Source of the DNA: Liolophura sinensis
Lineage: Eukaryota; Mollusca; Polyplacophora; Chitonida; Chitonidae
DNA length: 64,000 bases
Direction of reading: 5' to 3'
Assembly: GCF_032854445.1 (NCBI RefSeq)
Contig: NC_088295.1
Location: 43,327,385-43,391,384 of the forward strand
Below, piece by piece: positions 33,183 to 45,375 of the stretch. How positions within the stretch are numbered: the first letter of the stretch is position 1; each line of letters begins with the position of its first letter. The translations under genes and the position numbers were made by a program. The notes under the pieces were generated by a model. It had not been told where the DNA came from. It worked only from the letters and a program-made list of their open reading frames with translations, and ran no database searches.

Positions 33183-33235
33183 TTGTTATGGGAGGAGGAA
33201 ACCGGAGTGCCCGGGGTAAACCGCCAATCTCGAGC
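33183..33235 (-). mobile_element. SINE family B body fragment
   Basis: ATGGGAGGAGGAAACCGGAG followed by TGCCCGGGGTAAACCGCC is the diagnostic family B block. Neither tail nor head is recognisable. Confidence 0.5.
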
Positions 33236-34486
33236 AACATACAGACCAACTATATCTAAGGCGTACAGATATGTACACCGCTTTGGAGGGAGACAAGTGC
33301 TCTTCAACGAATGTTATTCTGCACAAACGAGTATCGATAACCAAATATATTGTTACCAAGCTACCTGTAAACTTCAATAGCGTTATCTGATGGCAACCAA
33401 ACGACTTTCGCAGGAAATCCTTCGGTCTTTTCATCCGAAGAAAAAGGTCTATTATGATGATTTTTCCATTACTTCATAGGTGTTGGTTATACCGTGGGCG
33501 AAACAATTTTTACAAACTTTACATCACTGGCTTCTTTGTTTGAACTATATTATATACTTATTTTCTGAAACTTATTTTCTTATATCTTATTTTCACCCAA
33601 TTCTTTTCTTTGAATGTGCACATATACATGTACATCGGGTGAGCATATCTCCCAGTGCTGTCGACTGTTGGGGTCTCACTATTGGGTGTTACGCAGTGCT
33701 TGGGCAACCATACAATGCGATGGGGGCCAAATGTTTTATATGGGTCGGCATTCTTTCTTCCTGATCCAATGTCAATGGGTTCTATATCCCCCACCGTACT
33801 GTACAGGTGGGAAAATCCCCACTGATCCCCTGATCCCTCGAATTACGCAGGTAAATCTACAGCTGTCTCAAAAATTCACTTTCCAGAGAGTGTGAACAAC
33901 AAGGTTAAACCTGTTTGATCCATGTCACTCTGGCCATCGGCAGGGAAAGAAGATACCGAGCAAAGCAACATGTTCCAAATCTGTTTTTCAACTCGATATC
34001 TATAGTCTTCGCTTGTTCACGTTTTCCTGCCCGTGGCATACAACCTATGCCATAACATTTATTAACGGATCGAAACTGGAAAACCCCATCAAAGCTTAGG
34101 CCGTAACACTACTGACATAGGAACTGAATCAAAACAATCCACGAAAAGCTTGATGTATTCGAAGAGTGAAATCGTTATAACGCACTGTGCGGATTTTGAA
34201 TACTTGGGAACTCAGTCACTCAGAAAACCTTTTCCTCAGGGTGGTACATAGCCTGTATGCTATACCCTTTATTATCGGATCGAATCTGAAAAATCACATC
34301 AAAGTTTAGGCCTACGTACTGTAATAAAAAAAACTAATGGGCCCACAGACAGCTTGTTATACTGTATAATCGAAGAAAGAAACAGTAGTTTAAGATTTGC
34401 AATATTTCAGATTAGCAATACTTCAGCCTAGCGTCGTGTTCGCCATTGACATGCCTATATATGAATGGAATGTTACAGGTATAAAT

Positions 34487-34714
34487 TAAAAAATACAACC
34501 AATGCGGTCGCTGTGAGTTCAAGTCCAGCTCATGCTGGCTTCCTCTCCAGCCGTAGGCCTGGGAAGGTCTGACAGCAACCTGGGGATGGTCTTGGGTTTC
34601 CGCCAGGCGCTGCCCGGTTTTCTCCCACCATAATGCTGGCCCCGTCATATAAGTGAAATATTCTTGAGTACCGCGTAAAACACCAAACAAATGAATAAAT
34701 AAATAAAAAATACA
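34487..34714 (+). mobile_element. SINE family A, 5'-truncated, with 11-bp target-site duplication
   Basis: TAAAAAATACA occurs at 34,487-34,497 and 34,704-34,714. The element (34,498-34,703) starts within the tRNA-like head at CCAATGCGGTCGCTGTGAG, includes the B box GAGTTCAAGTCCAGC and ends in AAAT repeats. Confidence 0.9.
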
Positions 34715-37700
34715 TGTTAAACACTATGTTAGAAATATACCTTTTATAAATTATTGTGGATGGGAAAATATGCCACACAGTGAAAATCTTACAAAAGGAC
34801 AATTTGATTATGTCTCTATTCTTCGAAGTGGCTTTAGAGATCAAAGATCATTATTATAAAACCGCTTGAAAGTCACACCTATCATAGCTTTGGGATTGAC
34901 TGAATATACTGTAAGTTTGTGACTGATTGTTTTAAGAACTGATATTGAGCTTGCTTCAGGATCACGTTGATACACATTTGGATATCTGTGCAGTAGAAGC
35001 TGAATTTTTAGAGTTTCCGAGGGTCAGGTGGCGACTAAAGTGGAATTTCCTTGCATGTCCTAAATTCTCTATACATCGTTACCACAAAACAATTGTGTGC
35101 TTCACCAACGCTTTATTTTCTCTGTAACTTCCAATATCGATGGTTTGTTCAGCCATTACGTTACGTTACCGTCTCACCATTAATAATTGTTGTAAACTGA
35201 GAAACATGACCGAGGTATTACATTTTTCTTTGATCTCTGTTTCCTTTTTTATCTTTTTTATTGTTGCCATCTCTTGAATTAGATGATTTACTGAACCATT
35301 GGGTTGGAATTGGAGCATGTAACGTCGTCCACATTGATGTGAGAGCTGTATTCATAGAATCTCAGGAAGGACTATACATCTGTGACATCGCGTGAATCAG
35401 TAAAGTACAAATCCAAACTACTGCCCTCTCAGACTGAGCTAAAGGTAACAAAAGTATACTAGTTGACACAAAGTTAAACACTCATTTTATTTATGTTTAA
35501 TCCATTTAATATCTGACATCGTGATAAAGGAATGTACATGTATTTGTTTGAATGGGTCTATATATATAGGGCTTTACATAAATGCCCAGTGACTCACATT
35601 TTATATTATGACCCATATCATTGAGGCTCTCGGCATTAAAGAAGTAGAGTAAACATCTGTTTAAATGCCCTGTCACAAAAAAGGAAATATACTCTTACAA
35701 CAATCTACTCCTGACGATTATAAAAAAATGATTTAGCCACAACTACTATAAACAGTGTATGTTAGAAAATTACGTATACATGCTGGGTAAGTAATTATAT
35801 AGACAAATAGGCCTTTGAATCCAAGCACATCTGGTGTTATTTATACATGTATTTATAAGACTAGCAATTAATGAGTATGCAATTAGGTAATGAATAATAT
35901 TCAATGAATAGATGAGTGTGGGTAAAAAATGGACACGTGGAAACAAACAAAGCGATCTCTCTTGATTTCCTGATATCAATGTATCTAAATATATTCCTCT
36001 GCAGTCATCGTTAATTCTTAAGTTCCTGTGCTTCACACGCTGGTGTGTAAGAAGGGTAAGGCCATCATCGTACCACCATCTCTTCGTGCTGTCGTGTCAT
36101 CGCTTCGCATCATCGTGCCATCACTTCATGAAACAATGGTACGATGATGGCCTTATCTGGCTTCCTTGCGCTGGAGTTAGCTTTGAACGCTGAAGACTAG
36201 CAGTAGTGCTTCTCGCGGTAAAATATTTCACTTATAAACACACTCTTATTCACGGAAAACCACCGAACTTTGGCTAATACTACCCATCTCCATCCCCATA
36301 CCCCATCCCCCAAGACAATCTTTAAAACCAAAATGTTTGACAAGTACAAGCATTAAATAAGTTTCATGTTAACAGATATGCTGATGCGTACACTATATTA
36401 TTTGTGTTCATTGGCCTTGACAAACAGGACTGGGAAGATCATACTGTATGTTAGGGCATTCCATATTTTCTATTCACATATTAAGCGCTTGCCAATGATT
36501 TACTGCAGACATGTTCACAGAAAGAGTAACACGAAATTAAGCCTCTTGTTCCCTGAGAACAGAACTCCAATTGTTCCCTCTGACTTATGCACTGGAAAGA
36601 GGGTCTTTTCTAAGACAGGGGACAAGCAGTGTGTCAACACACGCTTGTTTATCTTAGTCAACTGCCTTTGAAGTCCTAATGATTCTTCACCTAATCCTAT
36701 TTGTGTTATGTCAGAGGTCAGGCGGTTGAACTCCTCACCTGACAGTTCATACAGTCACACCTGTGTAAGGAACGCAGTCAAAATGTAAGAAAACAAAAGA
36801 ACAAAATTGTCTATGTCATAAAAACAAAAGCTGTGGCCCACTTTTCCCAAAAGTTCAACTAAAATCTTATAGCTGAGGATAAACTTATATTCGCATTTGG
36901 ATGTAAATTTGCCTGGCAAAATAGGAAGGCTCCATCGTTGCTTTGAAGCATTGAACTTAATAAGAAAGTGGACCCTTTCTGACTTTGGTCAATAATCTCA
37001 AGGTAACCACAAATACACAGATTAACATTTAAGTAATTCTGCCGATCTGTTTCTTTCGCGTATCCTTCTTCCAATATTTCTGCCTATATATATATGCTAC
37101 TTTAAGATTGAATGCTAATGGTTATTTGAACAGGTATCATATCTGATATAGTCTATAAATGGTTTTCTATTATAGCTTAAATTTATTGTCTTCCTTGCTG
37201 CATGATATATAGTTGCATTATATTCAACTATATTATTGTATGTTTATATATTATCGTATTACCGCTTGTAGATTACGTTTTTCAGGGGAAAGGCACAGTT
37301 GAACATGTGAACAAAACAGTTATCAAGGCTGTTAATAAGTGCACAAATTTACTACATGCTTCTCTCGTAATGATATGAGTGAAAGAACGTTTCGTGTATG
37401 TTTGACATTCAAACCTGAACGTATAACAGCTGATAAAGGTCAAGCTGACAGACAAGGCAGGAAATTAAATAGATTGATTTTACTGATAAGGAGTTTGCGC
37501 ATAATTTGTGAATTTATGAACGATACTGTTGTATGAGCACATGTGCTAAGCATTGAACCAAGTATGTCTAGATGAAGATACTCTTATCCATACTTACTAT
37601 ATCCATTACAGATCCACGCGATATAATATTAATCAATATGACTGCAATACTGCTAAGGTAAAGTTAGTTCATATTCAGCTAAAATTCATTTATTTGTAGT

Positions 37701-38930
37701 GGCTTCTGATTGTTTTTAAATGTCTTAAAACATACCCAAAGAAAATAATTGAATCTTGTATGATACGACATTATTCATGATTGGTAAAAAGTGGTGTGCT
37801 GAGGAAGGTCATCTTAGATCACCGAGGCATTGATCATATAATAACACCACAGAAGGCTATTCGACAAAAAGCATGTTTTTTTTTCAAACAAACAAATACA
37901 GTCTCAAGTTCAAGTCTTCACAACCACGAGTTGGAATTAAATGCGAGGGAGACGATGAGTCATTTGTATGAATTGCATGGAAAACAAACCTACAGGCACC
38001 AATAGATTTAGGTCTTTGGAGAGTTTATATTGATGAAAAAGGTGAACTAAGAGCCACTAAACAAACAAAACATTATGATGTGTAACCTTGCACCTATTAA
38101 ATATGTACAAGTCTACTATAATGGAACTTTTGAGGTAAAAACCGCGAGATAAGCGGTTGGCGCTTTTAATCAGAATATGTCGAGTTTTGCATGACTTTTC
38201 GCTCTGAACAATTAAGGGCAGGGAGCAAATCACTGTACCACTTCGGGGACAACGCCTCGAGGGTTCCCTCTTCAGGAAAGCCCTAGGGTGGAGACTACCG
38301 CAAGTAGCAAAGTGGCGTTTGCACAAGGTGGCGAGGCGAATCCATAATTAATAAGTACATTATGACGAGTAAATACATTATGGCAGCAATCTCCGGTCTG
38401 CTGAGTGTATGATCAAGCATTTTGCTGCATGCATGTGTTAGGCCAATACCGTGCTATTAAGGCCAGCAGCGAATGGAACGGTGTCGCTTGCGTTAACATC
38501 CGGACATCACGGTCCGTCAGTTCGGAGTGAGCGGGGATGAGGATGGTTGAGCTGATAGTACTGGTGAGGACGATAAGTCCCGATAAGGCAGGGTTTGTAA
38601 CAGGAAGGCCGTAAACGACATGCTCCGGGTGAGAAGAATGGACGGATGTTCATGGCGTACTTATAACAGGTGTAATTAAAAACCTTGGAGAGAAATTACT
38701 ACATTGTTTTCATAAGATGGAGACTGAAAATGAGCTTTGAGTTGGGTTGTAAAAGACATAATTAAATTAAGGGACCATTTGACTTTTCTTAACTGCACAA
38801 TGCATACTAAGAGTAAAACAACATTCCAAGGCTGAAATATATTCAAAAGACTTTCAAGTAATATGATACTTCGACTATGTATCACCTTACCCATTCGCTG
38901 AAAAACGAATTGGCCCAAATAATGTCTTGC
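34715..38930. other. Gene-poor AT-rich intergenic DNA
   Basis: No gene supported. A perfect 19-bp inverted repeat lies at 36,057-36,155. Open frames such as 36,366-36,671 and 37,781-38,005 have no domain. Confidence 0.35.
36057..36155. repeat. Perfect 19-bp inverted repeat with 61-bp loop
   Basis: TAAGGCCATCATCGTACCA at 36,057-36,075 is exactly inverted at 36,137-36,155. The loop contains ATC-rich short repeats (CATCGCTTCGCATCATCGTG). It could form a hairpin in DNA or RNA. Confidence 0.85.
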
Positions 38931-38957
38931 ACTAATACTGGGTAGGGAGTTGGGTAA

Positions 38958-39002
38958 ACCCTCTTTGTAAACTCTTTAAAACGGTGTTAAGCACCAATCA
39001 AA
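38958..39002 (+). mobile_element. SINE tail relic
   Basis: ACGGTGTTAAGCACCAATCA plus AATG and an A-rich run match the A/B tail. The body upstream is mostly lost. Confidence 0.5.
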
Positions 39003-39107
39003 TGAAAAAAACAAACGAACTAAAATCAGGCTATCACTGAACAGTGACGTTCTTGTCATCAGTGGGGAACATGACAATTAACAGAGTAAATGTGTTCAAA
39101 ATAAAGG

Positions 39108-39260
39108 TGTATTTGATTGGTGTTTTACGTCGTATTTGAAAATATTTCCCTTACGAAGCGACGTTCCGATGAAAGGATGGAGGAAATTCAAGTGCCAGAA
39201 GCACCTGCATGTACGAGGCTGATGCGTAACTGGTTCTTGGGAAGAAACAACTGTGAACAA
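39108..39260 (-). mobile_element. SINE relic, probably family B
   Basis: TTGATTGGTGTTTTACGTCG is the reversed tail, followed by a diverged body with GGATGGAGGAAATTCAAG. Confidence 0.55.
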
Positions 39261-41488
39261 TCTTGTGACTTGACATGTTAAATGTGTGCGCCTATAGCTG
39301 TCCCCTTAGGGCCCAAGGTACTCACGGGGGCCAATTTTGTTGCGAATAGAGGTTCTCATTACAGTAGACGCTTTTACAGGGTTTCATCGACGGCTCATTC
39401 TGAGTTGTAATTATACGGGTTCTCAAAATTGACGGAGTGCCAGACCCGTGGGTAAGGAAGGCAGAAGCCATTGAGTTGTGGCGGTTCAGTGAGGTCAGTA
39501 AATAATTCAGAGGAGTATCATTTACCAGGTGCTCTCGATCCTGGGCTCTGATAATTGCAGGTGAGTCCGAAGGGGCCTTTGCACGCGACCCCTCATACCA
39601 AGCCACAACTATCCCAATTATTTGACTAGAAACCTTAGAACTGAAGGAAATCCGTGATCCGGATTTTGGGAAGGGATAATCCAGCCTGACCAGTTATAAG
39701 ATCGGAAAGTTTCTTCGGTTTCCTTTTCTCATTGAAACACTGATAAATGCATTGGTATAATCAATGGTATGTAAAGACGCAGAGAATACAACCATTTAAG
39801 CTTATATCAGCTCGTCCACGTACAAACTCATTAGAACCGGTGATTGATGGGTGACCGATATGTACAATGGCTCCTATTATATCGAGGGTGGCGCGAGGGC
39901 TTATCATATTGTACCGAGTGAAATGAGCCATGTTCCTCAGTCGACAGGTAATGCTGCACCGATCGCAACCCTTAGGAAAGTCCAATCAGCTTAAACGAAC
40001 GTTGGATGAATGTACTCTTCACATGCACTCGGTCGATATTTCAGAGCGGTTTTGGATTTCTGTACAAGTCAAAATTCTGTTGCAAAGCATTTTTTTTTTT
40101 TACACATTTTTAATATCCTTAAATGCTAACTAAACTCAAGCCTATAAGAATATTTCTCCCAGAATCGATTTTGATCCAAATAGGTATATACATGAAAATG
40201 TTTTATGAAATCCGTCATGAATTTGCCCCAACAATTCTTTTAAAAGAAAATGTGACCTATTTCTATTCAGGGCATGCATATATAAACAGAGTTTGTGATG
40301 ATTACATATAATTGAGATTTCGTCTTTCTTAATGCTGTAGTAATATATAGTATTTATATAATCCTCTTCATCATTTGTTAGTATTTCACGCAAGCAAAAA
40401 ATGTTATAATTGTAGTGGCGTTCATTTAAAACGTTGTATAGATGTGTAGCTAAGAAGTAACAGAACATTTTGCATTCAGTGTTGTCGCTTTTGTGTTTTG
40501 TTTGTTGTTAAGCTTAATTGCATTAGACAGTTACGTGTAGAGTGTAGAGACGTGAACTTAAAGCCCATTATATTTTACTTTCACACATACTGTATAGTAC
40601 TTCATTTTCTCGATTAAAGTACAATTCTTGTAAATACTGCATGTGTAAAATACAAGCGCCTGAGGTGACGAATTGTGTAACTGTTATCATGTTATCAGAC
40701 GGGCAGCTTTCTTTTCTAAATTCTTTCTCAGAAGTGCTAACACCGGAAGGCTGGGAAATGCAGCTACTCAAATACAGACTGTACTGTGTGGGCTATGAGA
40801 AACGTTAGGCGATTAAAAAAACCTCTTTCGGTCACATGGTTATGTGGCTTTGTCACTGGGTTACAGAGTCATTTCATTTATCAGTGCTTCTGTGATATTA
40901 CTCAATACCGAAAACGATAGAGCAATACTGACCTAATCCCAGTCTTTACCTGGTATATGCGTGATATATAATGATAGATTGCTCAAGCAAGGGTTATGTC
41001 CGTGGCGTTGTAAGAGGTTCCGGATGTTTCGTGAGCAATTTGTTAATGAATGTATAGTATAATGCCGTTTTACTTGTTCTCTTTACAAAATATGGACATT
41101 GGGAGAGTAAAAGATTACATACACAAGACAAGAGTAAACACTGACACACTGCACATCAGTAAAAAAGAACAGTCTCCCCGATATTGATTTCCATAAGGTA
41201 TTGCAAATGAATGCATGCTACCGTCTTTTACATTTCTACAATTTAGATATTACCACATATCTAAATACTCCATCACGTGACCACTCAGTCAGAGAATGCC
41301 CTAAAAATATATTCGTATCCACTACAATATCATAAGCATGGGCCTCACATCACACATTATAGACTGTTGAGCGAAACAAGCATCATTTACCTGGTTCAAA
41401 TGGTGATTGCTTTATTATTCATAATCTCACACTTCAAATAACCTTACAACGAACATGGCATATGTATGTATGTTATCATGAATCTTAT
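39261..41488. other. Gene-poor DNA with possible regulatory patches
   Basis: No gene supported. Patches 39,440-39,640 and 39,780-39,990 are less AT-rich and contain E-box (CAGGTG) and PBX/HOX-like (TGATTGATGG at 39,841-39,850) words. This is suggestive only. Confidence 0.35.
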
Positions 41489-41709
41489 ATCTATATGAGT
41501 AATGACCCAGGAGTCTCTCACCAATGCGGTCGCTCTGAGTTCAAGTCCAGCTCATGTTGGTTTCCTCTCCGGCCGTACGTGGGAGGTCTGACAGCAATGT
41601 GCAAATGGTCGTGGGTTTCCCCGGGCTCTGCCCGGTTTCCTCCCACCATAATGCTGGTCGCCGTCATATAAGTGAAATATTCTTGAGTACGGTGAAAAAA
41701 CCAATCAAA

Positions 41710-41768
<59 letters not shown>

Positions 41769-41777
41769 ATCTATATG
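41489..41777 (+). mobile_element. SINE family A with long AAAT tail and 9-bp target-site duplication
   Basis: ATCTATATG occurs at 41,489-41,497 and 41,769-41,777. The element begins in the tRNA-like head (TAATGACCCAGGAGTCTCTC), carries the B box and ends in about 16 AAAT units. The long clean tail suggests a recent insertion. Confidence 0.92.
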
Positions 41778-44700
41778 CATTCGTTGCTACAAACTTCACA
41801 TACTTGAACCTTGTATGGCGTCCGTAACTACTAACTTCTCCACCCACATCCATCCTTCCATTGTCACTAAATACATTCATTTTTTACCATTAGCACATCA
41901 GACGAATACTCGTTATGGCGAATGAACATGTTTGTTTCCTTATCAAGGCATATAGTCACAAAACCACTAACCTGTCGTAAGCTTAGGAAGGACTCATTAC
42001 TCTTAATTCCGGAACTGTTAATGGGTTCTAATATTCGTTAACTCACACCATTGGTGGGTTTAAATTATCTCAGTATAACAGAGATTAAGGTCATCCTTAC
42101 ACTACCATATTACCCGCAGGAATAAGATCGAAAGTTATGAACACCATTCTGCGAAAGTCATAATGAGGTTGTCTGAATGCGACACTGCGCACCTAGAATC
42201 AGGCTTAATACTTTAATGACTTTTTGGGGGATTCAGCAGGACAAAGTAACCTTTCTAAAAAAAACCCAATATACTACTTCATCCTTATTTGTGCACATAT
42301 GTAATTACGTACCATCCAGAACTGTTAACAGATGAAGTACTATACGCTGAACACCATTAAATAAATAAATAGACCATAAAGGATATATACTTGGCTAAGC
42401 ATGCAAGCTAGCTTGTAGTTCTAATCAACCTGTTGGTACTATCTGTGGTGACACTAATCAATCATGTGATCACTCAGTCAGAGAATTAACGAATCTAATC
42501 AATCTCAATTTTTGATGCACAAAGACACCTGCGGAACTGTTAAGAGTTTAGAAGGGTTTTATTAAGCCATAAAAGTGTGAAGCTTGAACAAATAGTAGGA
42601 TTGATAGCGATCCCTAAAAACGAGCGATCTGATAAGGGACAGAGCTATAAATGCTGGCAATTTCTTTCTCTTCTCTGCACCTTTCTTTTTCCCGCTCTCC
42701 ATATACCTCGTCGATACCGGCGTGTCACCGTAATACATTCTCCGCCCTTCACCTCACGAGTCAGAAGGTCAAGCAAGATAGCAGAAGATAGTATTGAGCC
42801 AAACGGTGGAGATCTCAATTAAAACCTTTTCCTCTCATTAAATCACTGACGTAGTAGAACTGTTGCCACAATGAGACATGCTCGACAGTCTTAATAGGCT
42901 GTGGTCCCACGGGTTCATTTTACCTTGAGGGGTCGGGCTGTATTGTGTGAACACAGAATACCCTAAAACGATTCAATGTCCAGCTGCGACCATTGTCCAT
43001 GTCTCATCCAGTTGGCAAGAAATAATCAATGGTCATTTAATTTTCACAAAAACGGCGATCAATTTCAAGTCTTTTCTCACCTTCTTTCTAACCATTTAAA
43101 ACGCAGTGTTTAAGTTCTGTTGGCTTTCAAGACCCGTGTGGAAGTTCCTGGAGAAATATAGCGTATGTATGCTGCGACAAATTGCTATAAAAGTGAAGTT
43201 GATTTCTTTAGTTTCCGAAACGCCTCTGGCAAAAGATTTTAAGTTTTGTCAGAGCAGTGCCAATTTTTATGGTCGTTTTCAACGGACCACGGCCTGAAAT
43301 CTTGCAAATGGTTGAAAATGAATGAAACTGATGACAAAGCCAATTGTGTAGATTGTCAGGCATTTGAGCCCTCGAGTGTAGGTGAACCTGGAAAAAAAAC
43401 GCATTTACTTACCTTTGTTCCATGAAAAAAAGAAGAAAAAACTAAGTTCAGATCATAATTAAAGATTTTATTAAATTGTCAGTAATCTGATTTTATGCCT
43501 AGTTCACATTAAAGTTTGCCAAAATGACATAAAATCAGACGAAGTTTCGCAGGATTCGTGTCTTTTTATGTTTGAGATATTTTGTTTTAGATTCTCCTTT
43601 TCACCATCCAACGAGTCCGCCAATAAAATCGGTCAAAGTTTCGCCGGACTCGTGTCTTTTTATTTTTTGGAAATTTTGTTTCTGATTCTCCTTTTCACCA
43701 CTACAAAAATTTGTATAATATTAAAAAAAATTGTTAAGCTATTCGTTGGCCTGCCGGGAAATGACACTCGACCACCTTGCCATATAAATTTAGAAAGAAA
43801 AAAATGAACAATACAAAACAAAGCCAACCTGCTCGTCTAAAATCTGTAGATGTAACCTGTATACTCCATCCTTTTTGGCGCAGAGTGTCATTCAATAAAT
43901 TAAAATCACTTAATATCACCTGGTAAAGATCAAAATGGGAATCAAATGAGTATTTCTGAAATAAGATGAAATACTTTGATCCAACCCGCTCTAAGAAGCT
44001 TGTCAAAAGTTAACAGGCCATCCTGGCGTAAGAGTAATTCCAGATGGGTTACGGGTTGTTATGAACAAATTATATTATACGAGTTGGGGAAATCAAGCGG
44101 ATGGTTTGTTTTATATTCCCGGCGCCTAGCTTTGCTGTTTACCTCCTGATCTCCCATTTATATCGTTCACCTATCTCCAGCCAGGTGTGATAATGAATAA
44201 GACATAAGGTTATACGGTCGGTAATGAATTCTGCTCCCATTGATGTCGATCAGTGTTAACTTATTACCCTCTACATTCCCATCAGTCAGTATACTGAGGG
44301 TTTCATGGCTTGTATATACGACTGTCGTCAACTGAACAGCTGTCTTATGTAGATATTAATAATGAAGCTGTATATAGGCTCGTCAAACAATCCAGCGTAA
44401 CGCCAAGGGGACAATGCGTGTGATGGGAGGCTGTACACGTGTACATCAGGACTTTACAGTCTTGACAAAGGCAGGCGTTAAGCATGGGTGATCGCTGGTG
44501 ACAGGGTGGCTTGTGTTAGCTGGTGAATTCTCTTAGCCCCTTTTACCCCCCACCCCGCTCCCCCGTTCCCCAGGCATTCCGCTGCCGTCACAGTAGCTGT
44601 TAATATCAGCCTATACTTTACTTCATACGGACCAAAGCAAGCTAACGATATTAATTTATTATACAATGCGTTTTTTAAAATTCTGTACACATCCTGATAA

Positions 44701-45191
44701 CTAAACATCCTATTTACACAAATCACTAATTAACTAATAATGTCATTAATTTTTAATGTATTCCAGAGGCATTGTTTCCAGATCTACCGTTTAAATCAGC
44801 TCCTTTTGGTATGTTGATCTTGCTGAAATTTGAGAACTGAAGACTAAAAAATGTTTTGCATAATTCATGCTGAGGTCGTAAAACGTCAGTTAGCATCGTA
44901 ATTATCATGCATTGACTGTCACTCTGTAACTAAAATAAAAGGCCGAATGTACATAAGTTAAGGCCGTCCCCTTAGCTAAAGAAGTCAGTACCTCCCACAG
45001 TGTAGAACAACTCCTGTTCATCTGTGCTGAGAGTCGAAAGTTAGGCAAATCTTTTCTAACAGGAAATCGCTGTTGAGGCCTTGGTTACACCTAAGTGTAG
45101 CTAACACGACACCGTCATAAAGGAATTGCTTATGCATGTGTGACTGTAATAGGACACCGTCGTCGATGCCGTTTATGCATGCGTGCGTGGC
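41778..45191. other. Gene-poor DNA with one tandem duplication
   Basis: No gene supported. A 94-bp imperfect duplication lies at 43,531-43,705. A possible regulatory patch with T-box-like AGGTGTGA and GATA words lies near 44,090-44,290. Confidence 0.35.
43531..43705. repeat. 94-bp imperfect tandem duplication
   Basis: AAAATCAGACGAAGTTTCGC and AAAATCGGTCAAAGTTTCGC start the two copies at 43,531 and 43,625. Both continue with CGTGTCTTTTTAT and GATTCTCCTTTTCACCA. Confidence 0.85.
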
Positions 45192-45375
45192 TGTAATATT
45201 TTATTTATTTATTTATTTATTTGATTGGTGTTTTATGTCGTACTCAAGAATATTTCACTCATACGATGACGGCCAGTATTATGGTGAGAGGAAATAGGGC
45301 AGAGCCCGGAGGAAACCCACGACTATCCGCACGTTGCTGGCAGACCTTCCCACGTACGGCCCCGTGGATGTAATA
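45192..45375 (-). mobile_element. SINE family A, 5'-truncated
   Basis: A (TTTA)n tail and the full body run to CCTTCCCACGTACGGCC. A 7-bp possible target-site duplication TGTAATA lies at 45,192-45,198 and 45,369-45,375; being short it is uncertain. Confidence 0.88.

Larger units (their letters stand above)
31453..34486. other. Gene-poor intergenic DNA with SINE relics and a diverged duplication
   Basis: No gene supported. SINE relics lie at about 32,690-32,750 and 33,183-33,250. Two diverged copies of a stretch of about 70 nt lie near 34,037-34,107 and 34,248-34,318 (GGATCGAAACTG/GGATCGAATCTG, CATCAAAGCTTAGGCC/CATCAAAGTTTAGGCC). Confidence 0.4.
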
